DNA of 64,000 nt from Dillenia suffruticosa (lineage: Eukaryota; Streptophyta; Magnoliopsida; Dilleniales; Dilleniaceae). Position 1 is the stretch's first letter. The number at the start of each line of letters is the position of its first letter. The notes beneath the pieces are model-generated. The model did no database searches, was not told where the DNA came from, and saw only the letters and a program-made list of their open reading frames with translations. The stretch spans positions 18,398,701 to 18,462,700 of the forward strand of contig JAVTVX010000016.1 in NCBI GenBank assembly GCA_033439265.1, read 5' to 3'. Shown in pieces: positions 48,396 through 60,519 of this stretch. Both the position numbers and the translations under genes were made by a program.

Positions 48396-50784
48396 GTCTT
48401 CACTGTATCCCATGGGTTAGCAGTACTATTTGTGTCAACCATTTATATTTGAAATTTAGTCAACTTTTATTTGCTCCTACTTAATTATTTATACACTTGA
48501 GTGTCCATATTTTCTTAAACCTAATATTATTACCTAGGAATTTACAATATGTACATGTCACAAGCTCATTTTGGTTACCAAATTTATGGTGTTACTAGCA
48601 TGCCTTAGTGTTCTATGTTGGTTTCTTTTCTGTAGTATCAGCAGACATGGCTCATGGAGTTCATCCAAATTATATGGATATGCATGAGGAGCACCACCGG
48701 CCTGAATTGCACAAGGGACTTGTTATCAAACATAATGCTAACCAGAGATATGCTACCGGTGGAGTAACATCTTTTCTTCTTAAAGAAGTGGCTAAGTTGC
48801 ATAACCTTCCAACTCAGGTACCTGCTGCATGGAATAACTTTCTCAGATTAAAACAAAGCATGCCTTTCCAGTTGCTACTCCTGTTTAATCTGTTTCTTTT
48901 ACACCATTTTCTTCCTACATGTGTAGCCTATGGATAATATAGTTAGTAGGGGTAACACGATGCCTGATGACCAGTGTGTAACAAATTTTACTAGATAACC
49001 CTATGACAATTCCATCCATCCAGGAGTGGTCCTTGATATGAAATTTCCTTTCTCTTACAAAAGATTGAATTTGTTTCCAAAGTTGCCTATCTTTGACATA
49101 TGGGATTCTGTCAGAAGTAGGTTCAACTTAGCTGGAGGCTAATTTGGATGCCAATATGATGAATCAACCTGAAGCATCCAACTTATTTCTCATCTTGGTT
49201 GGTGTATGGGAGGATGTTTGCATGGGATAGATGGCTTGCTTAATGCAGAATGATATACGTCTTCGTTTTATTTTCTAGTTTAACAATGAGATCAGCTCTG
49301 CTTACAGATTTTTGTCCATGCAGGAATTTGTGGTGAGAAATGACATGGGATGTGGATCTACCATTGGTCCAATACTTGCTTCAGGGATTGGAATTGGAAC
49401 TGTTGATTGTGGCATTGCCCAACTTTCCTTGCACAGGTATCAAGTTATATTTGCTCTAATTACTCTTTGCAACTCTGATATAAGTTTTGGCAGGAGTTTT
49501 GTCTCATAAGCTCCCGAATCTCTCAGAGGGGACCTAGATACACATCAAGTGTATCATACCTTGTTTGCCTATGGAATTACAAGGGGTATACCCTTGTTTG
49601 AGCCAATTAACTGATCATTGGAAAAAAAATAAAATAAAATTTGCCCCAGATTATTGCAATATCACTTGGTGAAAGTTAAACAACACATGCACTCCTCTAA
49701 GAGAATGGCCAAGTCCTGATGCCTATAGTCACAAAATTGGCCCATTCTGGCCCTTTTTTCGTACTTTTTATTTTTTTATTTTTTTATTTTTTTTTTACGT
49801 TCTTTCTTTGTGGGTATTTTCATATTTTATTTATGATTATTCTAGATTTGGATTTTTTTATTTTTTTATTGTTTCTGAATAAAGGACTTACCTATTTAGG
49901 TGCTCAATATACCTCAGTTTTTTGGACTTTGAATGCTCAGTCCATCCGTCAGTCCTTGCTTTACATTAGTGAAGGATACCGGAGATTTCTAAATCATTTT
50001 CTCAAAATTCTAACCCAAATTATACTTGTAAATTTGATAATTTTTGAACTAAGCTTGATTATATAAGACCTACATTTCTGATTTAAACTTACCTCTCCTA
50101 TTACCGAAGGTCAAACATCTTTCTGCTGTTGTTATCTATTCATATTAAAAACTGAGAGGATTCATTCCCTCATCATGAGCAAAATTAAGATCTGTAAGCA
50201 ACAAATAAATTGGGTCAGTGAAATCACTGACAAACTCTGGGAGAAAAGTGGATGAAGTACTTATGCAAAAATATCCAGCTGCTTTGCCTCAGTATAATCT
50301 GCACTCATTGTAGACAACTTAATCTGGTTCTGTTTTTAATCCAGTTCTCATTTTCCCAGACTTCTATTAGTTGTTCATTTGAATCTGTTAGACAAATGGT
50401 GAATCTTTTGTTCTACTGCCTTAGCATAGCCCATTATGGTGACAAAAATATTTTCAATCAATTGCAGCATCAGAGAAGTATGTGGGAAGGAAGACATTGA
50501 AATTGCATACAATCATTTCAAGGCATTCTACCAAACATTCTCAAGCATAGACAGGAAACTAAATGTAGACACATAAGTCTTGTATTTCAACCCCCCAGGA
50601 GGTTTGTACTTTCTATTATACAATCTTTTTCACATCATAAAGAGCAATCTAGAAGGTTTCTGTCTTTATCCTGGGCATTATTTCCTATCAAATTACAGAG
50701 TAGGTGAGGGAATAAAAGACACAGGCATTGCTTCTCTCATGCATTTGTAATCCAACTTTGACATGTATTTCTTGCAGTGCAAAG

Positions 50785-50785
50785 T

Positions 50786-50812
<27 letters not shown>
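50785..50812. repeat. (CT)n microsatellite
   Basis: A run of about 14 CT units, downstream of the aminopeptidase stop and in the likely 3' UTR of the minus-strand LITTLE ZIPPER gene. Confidence 0.9.
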
Positions 50813-50816
<4 letters not shown>

Positions 50817-50910
50817 TTCCGGTTCTTGGAGAAAAGAATTTTCCAGGGTGGTCATCACTATGGAAGGAAGGGATTGGAAAAGAAACAGTTTCGAATGAAT
50901 CCATCACTAA

Positions 50911-51117
50911 TCATGGTTTTCTAGCACTTGCTCGATTCGGGCTATCATTATTATGGCCGGAGCTAGAAGTAGAGCTTGTTTGTGAAAGTCTATGCTTCAA
51001 CTTAGATAATAGAGCCTGATTCTCCTTGTTGAGGAGTTCAGCTTTCTTCTTCAACTTCTCATTCTCTTTGATCATATGACAATTCTGCAAATACAGCTCC
51101 GCATTCAACCTCTCCAT
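50911..51117 (-). CDS. ZPR: LITTLE ZIPPER microprotein
   Basis: A 68-residue protein starting MERLNAELYLQNC and running MIKENEKLKKKAELLNKENQ, then ALLSKLKHRLSQ and a Ser/Asn-rich tail. That is the LITTLE ZIPPER signature: a leucine zipper of about 35 residues related to that of HD-ZIP III transcription factors, without DNA-binding domain. Known members (ZPR1-4 in Arabidopsis) dimerise with HD-ZIP III proteins and block them, in meristem and leaf-polarity control, and are themselves HD-ZIP III targets. Length and start match ZPR3/ZPR4 (67-72 residues). An upstream Met in the same frame is less likely, because a TTTTCAG acceptor-like sequence lies between, suggesting a 5' UTR intron. No lesion is seen. 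Confidence 0.88.
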   Translation of the reverse strand: MERLNAELYLQNCHMIKENEKLKKKAELLNKENQALLSKLKHRLSQTSSTSSSGHNNDSPNRASARKP

Positions 51118-52257
51118 TACCAACCACGTACTTGAGCAGCGACTGAAAAGCAAAGAAAACAAAATTAAGAAATTACATGAGATAACTCATTAGAAATCAA
51201 TTTTCTTATACGTGGTGATTGGAACAAAGAAAGAAGGTTGAACATAAGCCCTAGGGAATGCAGTGGAAAGGATCAGAAACGATGGTCCTTATAGCTCAAA
51301 GAACAGACATCTTTTTATAAGATGATGATTAACTCATAGATGAGACAAGAAAATCAACACGTTCAAACTGCTAGGGGTTCAAGTAAAACCAAAAGGACAC
51401 CTACGTGAAAAACCCTATCTAGTTTATGTTTCCCACTTGAGGAACATGATTGCCCTCAACTTTAACCGAAGATATCTCGGACTTTTCAAGTTTGTTATGC
51501 TTTGGTTATAAAAAGTTACTTGGGCTTATTCTAGGAGGGAAAATTCTGTGGGATGTTTCATGTGGGGGAGAAGTAAAAGAAAAGGGAATATGTTTGATTA
51601 GGCTGCCACAAGAATCATGTGTGCAAAAGCTGCTACTTTGAAGAAAGCCAAAATCAACCACGGCCGTGAAACAGATGGCATGGTAAGACACTTTCTTTGG
51701 TTCATTTTTGGGTACGTACCGGTATTCAGAATCATATTTTAATTAATTCAGTTTAAGCGTCTATGAGGGTCTTATTTAGAGAACGAATCTCCCGGCATAG
51801 TGTTTTCCATTCTTAATTTCAAATCCAAGATTTGGTTAAGAAGTCTAATACCCCATCTCACTAGACTGATTGTCCGTTGATTAATTAGAACATAGAGATC
51901 ATCATATAGAATTTTGGAGCAGGATTCCTCAGTATGTTGGGTGAACTCCTGTAAACTTGTGCCAGTATTCTCATATTTGGATCGAGTACAAAGGTTTATA
52001 ACCTAGATAAAGATCCACCATACTGACAAGACAACTCGTAACTAAGTTCTTATGATTTTGCCCGTAGATAAACCAAGGTCCCAACCGGTTCAGGTCAAGA
52101 AATTGGTTATTACTTTGTGAAATGGCATAACGTATGACCCTTTCATAACTTTTAAGCCATACCATGAGATTAAATTACGTTTATTTTTCATTTTAATTTT
52201 AATTTTTGATTTAGCAGCTGGGAGGATGTAAGAATAAATTGTGATGAGTGCAAGATT

Positions 52258-52292
<35 letters not shown>

Positions 52293-53726
52293 GAGGGGAA
52301 AAAAAAGACCCAGTCACATTTTCGGTTGTGAGCTTAGCCATTATTCAGGCATATATGGTCATGTATCAAGCATGAGCAAAACCGAGGTTTTTTAGCATCT
52401 GGGAATTTGATTCGTGAAGTACAGACCGGTGATTTCTGAGGTTCAGAAGTCAAGGTTTTCTACATCATTGAGATGGCATTTCCGGCTCACGATCCATCAG
52501 GCGGGTCCCCAAACAACACACTAACACCAAGGCAGAAAGATACAAACATTCCACAGTTAACAATTTTACTTTCAATTTAGTCTAGTATTCATACTTCCCA
52601 TTCCTCAAACAAAAAATAACCTTATCATTTGAGAAATGTTAGGGTGATTCACCAAGAACAAACAACAGGGCTAAATAACAAGGAGTCATGTCTCCACCAG
52701 CCAGAATGTCCAGTCCGATGATACAGATTCTGATACCAACTCATTCACCAACACAATTTTTTTAACATTCAGATAAGAATACATACAATAGTAAGCAGTC
52801 CGATGCCCCAAGTAGATTAATCACATGTTATCTCCAGCATACTGTCACTCTGTATGATCAAAGCACGTCAAGCCAACACTTAAAATAGGAGTAATAACTT
52901 CACTACTATTTTTGGACATAATAAGCCCAACTTGATCAAATGCACCATAAGGTCAACCATATGCTGTGCATGCCTTCCCTTGGGTTTTCAGTACATATGG
53001 GCTGTGTGAGCCCGACAAAGCTAACTACCAATCCAGTACATCATACAAACTCCCAAGGAAAAAGGCAAAAACAGGGGAAGACCAATTACTTGTATGATAC
53101 ATATTCTGGTTCAAGTAGTTAAATTCTGGATAACATCCAAATGAAGGATGAGTGAGGAATGACCAGAGTTTTCTAGGGGCAGAGATGTGCACCATAATTT
53201 TAAAATTCTCACAGCAACTTCAGAATCAAACACTTTCTAGCCCATTTCATTAGCTCACCATGGTGCTGCAACAGGAGATCAAGCACATCAAGCTTTTGTA
53301 AGTAATTTCAGGATCGATCAGAAAACAACATAGAGAAATAAAATTCATTTTGCATTCTAAACTACTTTACATGCACCTTCATCCAAAGGAAGTACATATA
53401 TTCCCGCACATTCCCAGCTCTGGAAGTTCTCTAATTTTCATTTGTCATCATCATAGATGGCAGAACAGATTGGAGCTCCAGGTGAGCTCAACAAAACAAG
53501 CCGCCGAGAGCACTGAGCTTCTTTTATCAGAAGATGAAAGAAGCAACTTGAAACTGAGGTAGGTGGAAATGAACAAAATCATCATTTGATCAAAGCATGC
53601 ACTCCAATCCTCCTCAGTTTTGTATGCCTGCACACTGCCAGCTGGTTCAAACGTGCTGCCAAAGCAGGTTAAATGCACTTCAAGACCAATGATCTGCTGA
53701 CAGGGTGCAGGCATGGCCCATGCCCC
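51118..53726. other. Upstream of LITTLE ZIPPER and 3' of the R3H-like gene; no further gene
   Basis: It contains a (GA)n run at 52258-52290, which may lie in a promoter or leader region. Frames here are short and overlap on both strands. The part next to 53726 probably contains the 3' UTR of the minus-strand R3H-like gene. No family was recognised. Confidence 0.4.
52258..52290. repeat. (GA)n microsatellite
   Basis: An uninterrupted run of about 16 GA units. Confidence 0.9.
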
Positions 53727-54825
53727 TCACCGGGGCCGGGCCAATCCAAAACTTGTGTCAGGTTGCTGCTGGTGAGACTGCACATAAACATGTAGCAATG
53801 TTTGGTTAAGTAGCCCAAAATTTGAACTTGGTGAAATATAATATTTTAAAAAGAGTAAGTTGCAAGAAGAAAATATATAAAAACACAAGCGCAAAAAAAA
53901 CAAAAGCAAAAACATATGCAGTAAGTTGGCCTAAGAGTCATCCAAGTTAGTGTCAAGCACAGTAACAACAAGAGCTTAACCATATAGTGAAGAATGAAAG
54001 GAAAGCAAATATGTTTGCATAAACAAGATTGCCAATACGTATCCTCCCATCTCCTTTTTCCTTTTCTTAGCAAGCTAGCTTCTCTTTTTACCCTCACCCA
54101 TAGTTTTGGTGGTGGGCCACAGGTTGAAATAATATGGGATAAGTCTTTAAACTTCTATGTATACATGCACAAGACTGCAACTTGATACTCAATGCAAGTA
54201 CTTTTGAACGAGAAAGTCCTGCATAGCCAAGTCCAACAGTGGGTTTAGTCTCCCAGTTTCATGCACAGATCAGGCAGCATGACATTTGGAGGACATCAAG
54301 CTCAATCTTTCCATGCCAAGAGCTAGTTTGGTAGAATCACAAATCCTCCCCATTATTGTTGCCTACAATCGTATCTATAGGTGCACTTGCACACATGACC
54401 TTAATTGTCCTGTGTTTGTGGAGTCAGTGAGCCCAGGGTCATGGAAAGGCCATACCTGTGAAAAAGCTTGATGGACATGCTCGTGAGGATGCATGAATGA
54501 CATTCCAGGATGCTGACAAGGGTATTGAGAAGAATGCATATACAAGGCAGAAGTGGAACGTGCACCAATAGGATTGGTGTTAAAGGGAGCCATGAGGCTA
54601 TCTGGATGTCCATAACTAATTCCAGCTGTGTTTGAAGGTGGTGCCCATGGCCCAGGTAAATGTTGCGGGAGAGACCGTGGCTGATGCTCAGTAGAAATCT
54701 GGGGCCTATGAACTGAACCCAGTTGTGGGAATTCAGTGTTGTAGTTCAAAGCAGGGGTATACATAGGCTGCATGGTGTAAGGACCTCCATTGAACCCAAA
54801 CCCAGGATCAAACCTTTGCACATAC
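53727..54825 (-). CDS. C-terminal exons of an R3H/SUZ-domain-like nucleic-acid-binding protein
   Basis: Two minus-strand exons: 54456-54825 and 53727-53777, joined in phase by a GT-AG intron. The first reads YVQRFDPGFGFNGGPYTMQP, then NYNTEFPQLGSVHRPQISTE and QHLPGPWAPPS, and ends EHVHQAFSQ. The last gives SHQQQPDTSFGLARPR and a stop. This Pro/Gln-rich, low-complexity end is what I know from the C terminus of plant R3H-domain proteins, which bind single-stranded nucleic acid. The R3H domain itself would be upstream (higher coordinates) and I did not find it in the next 3 kb. The gene is therefore either long-introned or a fragment. Confidence 0.65.
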
Positions 54826-56554
54826 CTGAAAAATTTTTTCAACATAAGTACATAAAATCAAGAAGAAAAGAGAGTAAATGAAACCCTCTGAATTTCTCAA
54901 AGAGCACTGGCAAACTTAACACTGATGAATTTATCTCCACAGTGGTGCCATTCATTATCCCCACGGGGGGAGGGAGGAGGAATGCCTATAACCAGTGAAA
55001 GGAGATACCTTTAGAGATGATCTACAGACACAAGGAATATCCACTTGATTTTTCAAAGTTTAGGAAAAGAATGACAACCACCCCCCCACCAAAAAAAAAA
55101 AAAACCAATAAAAAATGAAGATATTGCCCAATTCAGTAAACTCTATGAAAAGCATCAGCAAAAATATTCACGGGCAACCAAATTTCATCTTCCTCACCTC
55201 CCTACTTTAACCCCACGAAGAACATGTTTGGTCAGTAGATGGGAACTGAAATCATACTTGTTCCAATTCAGGTCTTCAATGGGAACGGATTCATGCTAGA
55301 AAAAGTGAGAAAGAATGCAACTGCTTTAGCTTTTTTTTTTTTTTAATACTTTTCATTTAATTGATGTTCATTCTCGTTCCTTATTACCACTTCTATCTAG
55401 GAAATGGTGATTTTCACTCTATGCCCCATTTGATTCCCTTCTTATTCCCATTCAGATTATGAAATGGTGTCTTCAAACATAGAATGGAACTATTACCTTC
55501 ATATTTCCCAGCAAGAAAACAAGGCCTGAACCTGGGTTTGGCTGAGGGGGGATTGGGGAGAAAGGGAGGGAAAGTGAAGAGAGAGAAAGACTGAAAAGTC
55601 TTTTCCAGTCCTTTCTTTTTTCTTCTCCTCTCCGAATACCCCAAACCAAACTGAGCCTACAAGTCAAGCGTCATAAGGTCCCCACCCCCCAAAGTAAAAA
55701 AATTAAAAACTGAACGCTAAACCAACAAAGCCTTCTGCACATCTTTAGACATCACCCAACACATTCCCCCTTAAAAATTCCACAGTAATGAGCTGAAAAA
55801 ACCTCTAAATTAAGTCAAATGTCACTGCCAATACAAGAATCTTCCTCTAAGTCCCATTGATGTAAATTATCACCAGGTGAATCAGGAAAGCGCTGCAAGA
55901 GAAGAGGCAACTCAATGCTTGTTCCAAGTATTACAGATTTGGCTTGAAATGCTGGCATCTTGTCAACTTGTTTTCTTTAGCTTCTTCCTTTGTTTTGTTA
56001 GCATATTTGTAATTGTGTACTTGCACTTCAGCGACATAGGTTGTTGTGGGACTTCTAATAGTCTAATAGAGCTTTAGCTAGGATTTCTTAATATGTCCAA
56101 GTCCAACGTATGTCCTAGCTAAGTAATTCAAAGCTAAGTAGCAAGGTTAGCTTATTGAGCACGTATACAAAAAAGTAAAAAGGATCTAGCAATAGGGATG
56201 TAACCTCAATTATTCTACAATTCAAAATTTTAACCTTGTGTATTTGAAGGTACTATTCAGCCATCACCGAGGAACACAAAAAGATAACAAGCAATATATT
56301 CCGTCTGCCCTTCAAAACATATTAATCCCCTTTAACTCCGCATACATTCTCCCCATCATCATTGGGGTTGTAGAAACCCCCAAATGCTATTTAAATCTAT
56401 CAGCCTCATCCTATAACTAACAAAGCAGAATACTTGAAAATTCAAAATCATCACCGATTACTGCACAAAAGGCTAGTCCATAATCCCTTAGACATTCAAG
56501 AAGTCATATATTATTTCTTTAAAGACAAACTATATCTTCTCAAATCATACTTAC

Positions 56555-56664
56555 AAAGGCAGCCCTTTCATCAGGATCTCTCAACCACATAATATTCAAG
56601 TCCTTCCTGCCCTTTATCAAAGCACCTTTCCTGCCTTTCCTAGCTCTTCCAGTGCTAAAGATGA
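56555..56664 (-). CDS. Unassigned exon-like segment
   Basis: Minus-strand TCTCTTCAG acceptor and TTT/GTAAGTATG donor enclose 110 bases that read IFSTGRARKGRKGALIKGRK then DLNIMWLRDPDERAAF without a stop. The basic, then charged composition and good splice sites make it a candidate internal exon, perhaps of the same gene as 53727-54825. I do not recognise the family. Confidence 0.25.
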
Positions 56665-56974
56665 CTGAAGAGACAATTATGCAGAGACAACCACCTACTT
56701 CCTACATCACCCCTCCCAGGCGGTGTTCTAAATCTGACCTCAATAGCCATGAGGATGACCATAAACTCCATGGTTTTAAGACCATTTGAATGGCCCCTCA
56801 AACCTCACTAAACCTTGGAGAGAAATAGAAGAATTTACAAGAGAAGGAAAGTTTAATTTGCATCCTCTTTGTTTCATTCCAGCAATTTATAAGTAATGAA
56901 TGTCCTGAAGTCATTCCTCAGCAGTTTTAACAGTTTTCCTGATAAGGGATCTTTTAATCAGTATCTTTTAGGAG

Positions 56975-57320
56975 ATCGATTCAAGTACTGGATGATTTAT
57001 TAGATCTTGTTAATTAGTTAGTAGTAAAGATTTGGATTATGTGAGAAAAGTAGAAAGTTTATAGGAAATGAATGGATAACACCCCCAACTCCCCTCCCCC
57101 CCCCCCAAAAAAAAAAAGAAAATAAACCAAGCTAGCCCACAGGAATTAGTAGGATTCAAGTACTGGATGACTTATTGGATCTTGTTGATTAGTCAGGCAT
57201 GTGTAGAAGTAAAGATTTAGATTATGTGAGAAGATTAGAAAGTTTATAGGAGATGAATGGATAACAACCCCAACTCCTCTCCCCCCCCCCAAAAAAAAAG
57301 GCATGCCCAAGGGAATTCGT
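56975..57320. repeat. Tandem duplication, about 170 bp unit
   Basis: GATTCAAGTACTGGATGA, GATCTTGTT-ATTAGT, TAAAGATTT-GATTATGTGA, AGAAAGTTTATAGG and GAATGGATAAC occur in the same order twice (from about 56980 and from about 57152). Each copy ends in a C-run followed by an A-run. About 90% similarity by eye. Confidence 0.8.
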
Positions 57321-57981
57321 AGGAATCAATCGGTGGGAAAGGAAAAGCAATTACCTGAGCAGCAATCACAGCTAGGTAGCATTTGTTACGGGAGGCAAAA
57401 ATCAAGGCGTAAAGGTTAAGAGTTGTGGGGGGGGGGAGGATAGATGGGGAAGGGGTTGCCTATATAATGTTTCCCCATCTTTGTATTTGTTATTGACATT
57501 AAAAAAATCAGCAAATTTTGCTGCTTTATACCACAATGCTGAAGCAAAAAATATATATACTTCACTATTCAAATGTAATATTTAGTATTATTTTTATTTG
57601 ATATAAAATACATAAATAAAAAAGAATATTTGTAGATAGTTAAATCAAACGCCCATTTGAAAAAAAAAATACATCAGACCTGAATTTTGCATTTCCACCA
57701 TGAGGAAAATAAGATAAGTTTCAATCTTATAATTTTTCCTTCTGTTGAGTACAACAAAATTGAGAAATTACAAAATAAAATAAAATAAAGTCACTGCCAA
57801 AGTTTCTTATTTCAAAATTGCTTGCTTTAAAAATGCTCTCTCCTTCTCACCTTCCAAAATATTAAATTTTTTGTGTGTAACAATAACAGCACATTAATGA
57901 TGCATTATCCCAATAAAAAAAATAATGTATTATAAAAAGCCAATTCAAAATTTCTATTAAAAAATATATTGTTAAATTAGA

Positions 57982-58777
57982 CCAATTATGACGACTTGCT
58001 ATCCAAGCGCTGCACCCCCTAGCAAAAAAGGAGACAGGCAAGCAAAAATGCAGAAGCAACTAACGTGATTAAAATGTGACAACCGGATTCGCAATAGTCG
58101 CCCTCCCTGTGTGTGATAAAACGGAAGGAAATTTATATTAAAGGAAAATAAATTTTGTTCTTTCCAAAGAGAAATACTGACGAAGTTTCCCCTATCTAAT
58201 GACCATTTAGCCACCTAGGGTTAGTATGAAAACCCGACAAAACCAGTATAACCCTTTATCTATCATATAATCTGGCATCAACGGCCCTCCTAACCGCCCA
58301 ACACAACACACCATCACATATAAACATAACATAAACAAAACCATACAAAAGTCTCTCCTTGGCCAGACATCTAGAGATACAACATAACTTATACCACACA
58401 AAAGAATACGTATATTACATGCATTAATCAATACCAAGGTAAAATATGAGAAGGGATCTAAATCCCTTAACTCAAAAACTCCTACTCTCTAATTCCCTCG
58501 ACTTCCAGATCACCAGAAGAGAAGTATAATTGCGTCAATATAAGCTGAGCACGCTTCAGCACACTTTTAACTACTATGTTAACTCCTTCAACCTCCTTAT
58601 TTCCTTTGTATTTTTAGCTTGTTTTACAATTTTTCTACACCTCTTTATGCTAGAAACAATTAGTATATAAGTGAGAGTTGCTTAATCTAAACTTAAATGA
58701 TGATTTTAATGGAGTTTAGGATGATTTTGTGTGAGGGAAACATAGGAAACGAGATTAGGGTTCTTTTGAAAGGGAAG

Positions 58778-58817
<40 letters not shown>

Positions 58818-59172
58818 CAAAGTGGGGTATGGGCCCCACTTAAGCAAACCTAGTGAGGTGTCAAGGAAAGAAACCACGTCGTGTGATGACGGGGCATTTC
58901 TTTTTTCTTTTTTTTTTTTTTTTTTTCCCTTTTATGGGTCTCACAACAAACCCTAATCGATTTACTTATTGACTTATTTTGACCATTCTTATTCACCGGT
59001 ATGTCTCCTTAGTCTATACTAATTTTAATATACTCGACCGATGATTAAAATCACAAACATAAAAAGCAAAGCATGCATCGCACATATGTAAAAAATTCAA
59101 CGAATTTTAGTATAGTACAATGTTAAAAATTTAAATGTGACACAGTAAAATGCAAATACAAATGCATTCTAT
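57982..59172 (-). repeat. Ty3/gypsy LTR, minus orientation
   Basis: Read on the minus strand it starts after the purine tract TTTTAAGGGGGAAGG and contains, in order, GCAATGCATGC-like, a GTCGAGTATATTAAAATTAG part, a (GA)n run, TTGAAGGAGTTA, GGGATTTAGATC, CTTTAATATAAA and GCTTGCCTGTCTCC. The same chain occurs in plus orientation at 60111-62639. It lacks about 1.3 kb present in that copy. Confidence 0.75.
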
Positions 59173-59283
59173 CCTTCCCCCTTAAAAGATTCGATCCTCC
59201 AGATCATTGCTCACGTTCAAAGAGATATAAGTACCGCTCTCTCACTTCTAACTCTAACTCCCAATATGCCTCCTCGAAGATAT
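59173..59283 (-). mobile_element. End of a gypsy pol gene, minus orientation
   Basis: On the minus strand it reads LWRHHIFEEAYWELELEVRE then RYLYLFEREQ and stop, the usual end of a gypsy integrase. The polypurine tract and LTR follow directly. Sequence identity with 59990-60080 (plus strand) shows it is a second copy of the same family. Confidence 0.75.
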
Positions 59284-60110
59284 GGTGTCTCCATAGGGGT
59301 GCATAGGTTTTTGGGTTTAACTGGCTATTACCGCTCTCTCACTTCTAACTCTAACTCCCAAACTCGTGGTAGTTAGGCTAAACATTTGATATTAGTTGAA
59401 TTTTCTTATAATAAAAGCTACCACTCGAGTATTGGCATGGCACCATTTGAAGCCTTACAAGGGAGAAAATGTAAAACTCCTCTTTGCTGGGATAGATGGG
59501 AGAGAAATAGATACTTCAATCCAAAACAGGGTCTGCTTATTTATAAGAAGCCACAAAAAAAGTTCGAATTATTTGAGAAAAACTTAAAGCAACTCAATCT
59601 CGCCAGAAGAGTTACGCTAACGAGAGACGCAAAGATTTGGAACTTGATGTAGCAGACAGTTTTTGTTAAAGTTTCTACAATAAAAAATGTGATGAGATTT
59701 GGAAAGAAAAAATGAAAGCTCAGTCCTAGATTTGTGGGTCCTTTCGAGATCCTAGCCAGAGTCGGATTAGCTACCAATGAGTTGACTCTACCTCAAGCAC
59801 TTGAGAGAGTTTACCCTACCTTCCATGTTTCTATGTTGAGAAATTATGTTCATAATTCTTCACATGTGATCAGCTATGAACCACTCCAAGTTGCAAAAGA
59901 TTTAACACATGTTGAGCAACCAATCCAAATTTTGGATTCTCGAAAAGAGGACTTAAGAAACAAGACTACCATATCGGTAAAAGTTTTGTGGACACACTAT
60001 ACCTTCGAGAAGATATCTTGGGAGTAAGAATCAAAAATGAGAGAGCGATATCCATATCTCCTTGAGCATGAGCAGTGATCCGAAGGACCGGATCTTTTAA
60101 GGGAAAAGCA
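59284..60110 (+). mobile_element. Ty3/gypsy integrase C-terminal fragment, plus orientation
   Basis: A short RFLGLTGYYR piece (RNase H/RT region) at about 59300-59335 is joined abruptly to late integrase sequence: LVEFSYNKSYHSSIGMAPFE, ALQGRKCKTPLCW (59389-59490), [37 protein letters not shown] (59734-59870) and KMRERYPYLLEHEQ before 60080. Stops and a deletion break it. The motif set fits Tekay/Del-like chromoviruses, which I infer without seeing a chromodomain. Confidence 0.8.
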
Positions 60111-60488
60111 TGTAAGGTTTCATCTCGAGAAATTATTAAAGCATGCATTTGAATCCATATTTTTAGTTTGATGAGTACATTTAAATCTCTTTGCATTGCA
60201 CTATGCTAAAATTCGTTGATTTTTTTTTATATGTGCAATGCATGCTTCAATTTTTACGTTTGTAATTTTAATCACTAGTCGAATATATTAAAATTAGTAC
60301 AAACTAGCGGGACATGCCAATAAACAAGAACTACAAAAAAAAGTCAATAAGAGAACCGATTAGACAATAGAACCCACAAAAGGGGGGAAAAGGAAGAAGA
60401 AAAGAAAAGCCACACCATCACATGCCATGACTTCTTTCCGGGACACCTCACTAAATTTGTAAGTGGAAGACCCACACCCCACTTAGGT

Positions 60489-60519
<31 letters not shown>

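Larger units (their letters stand above)
40860..50576 (+). pseudogene. Aspartyl aminopeptidase (M18 family, plastid type), inactivated
   Basis: M18 enzymes are di-zinc peptidases that remove N-terminal acidic residues. Exons: 40860-about 41252 (transit peptide MATVARLQLFHTSSP, interrupted by a MITE), 41308-41386, 43578-43712, 43978-44250, 45519-45666, 46286-46529, 47049-47181, 48636-48817, 49324-49436, 50468-50576. Metal-ligand motifs are all recognisable: AHTDSP, SGRLDNLAS, DNEE, VSADMAHGVHPN and AQLSLH. Lesions: the MITE at 40905-41116; a one-base deletion near 43650 and TGA for Arg at 43672; a 4 bp tandem duplication (TGCT) at 46504-46511 that shifts frame just before DNEE; and TAA at 47130. 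Without these the phases of exons 2-10 join exactly, at about 470 residues plus transit peptide. The junction of exon 1 is uncertain. Confidence 0.9.
54826..57981. other. Intron or intergenic region upstream of the R3H-like exons
   Basis: It contains a poly-C/poly-A rich stretch, the tandem duplication at 56975-57320 and one exon-like segment at 56555-56664. No R3H motif was seen on the minus strand. Confidence 0.4.

Noticed and set aside
57340-57410. Minus-strand reading NLYALIFASRNKCYLAVIAAQ-like with a CAG/GTAATT donor
   Set aside because: No start or acceptor can be fixed, it abuts a G-run, and I know no matching family; too weak to list as a gene.
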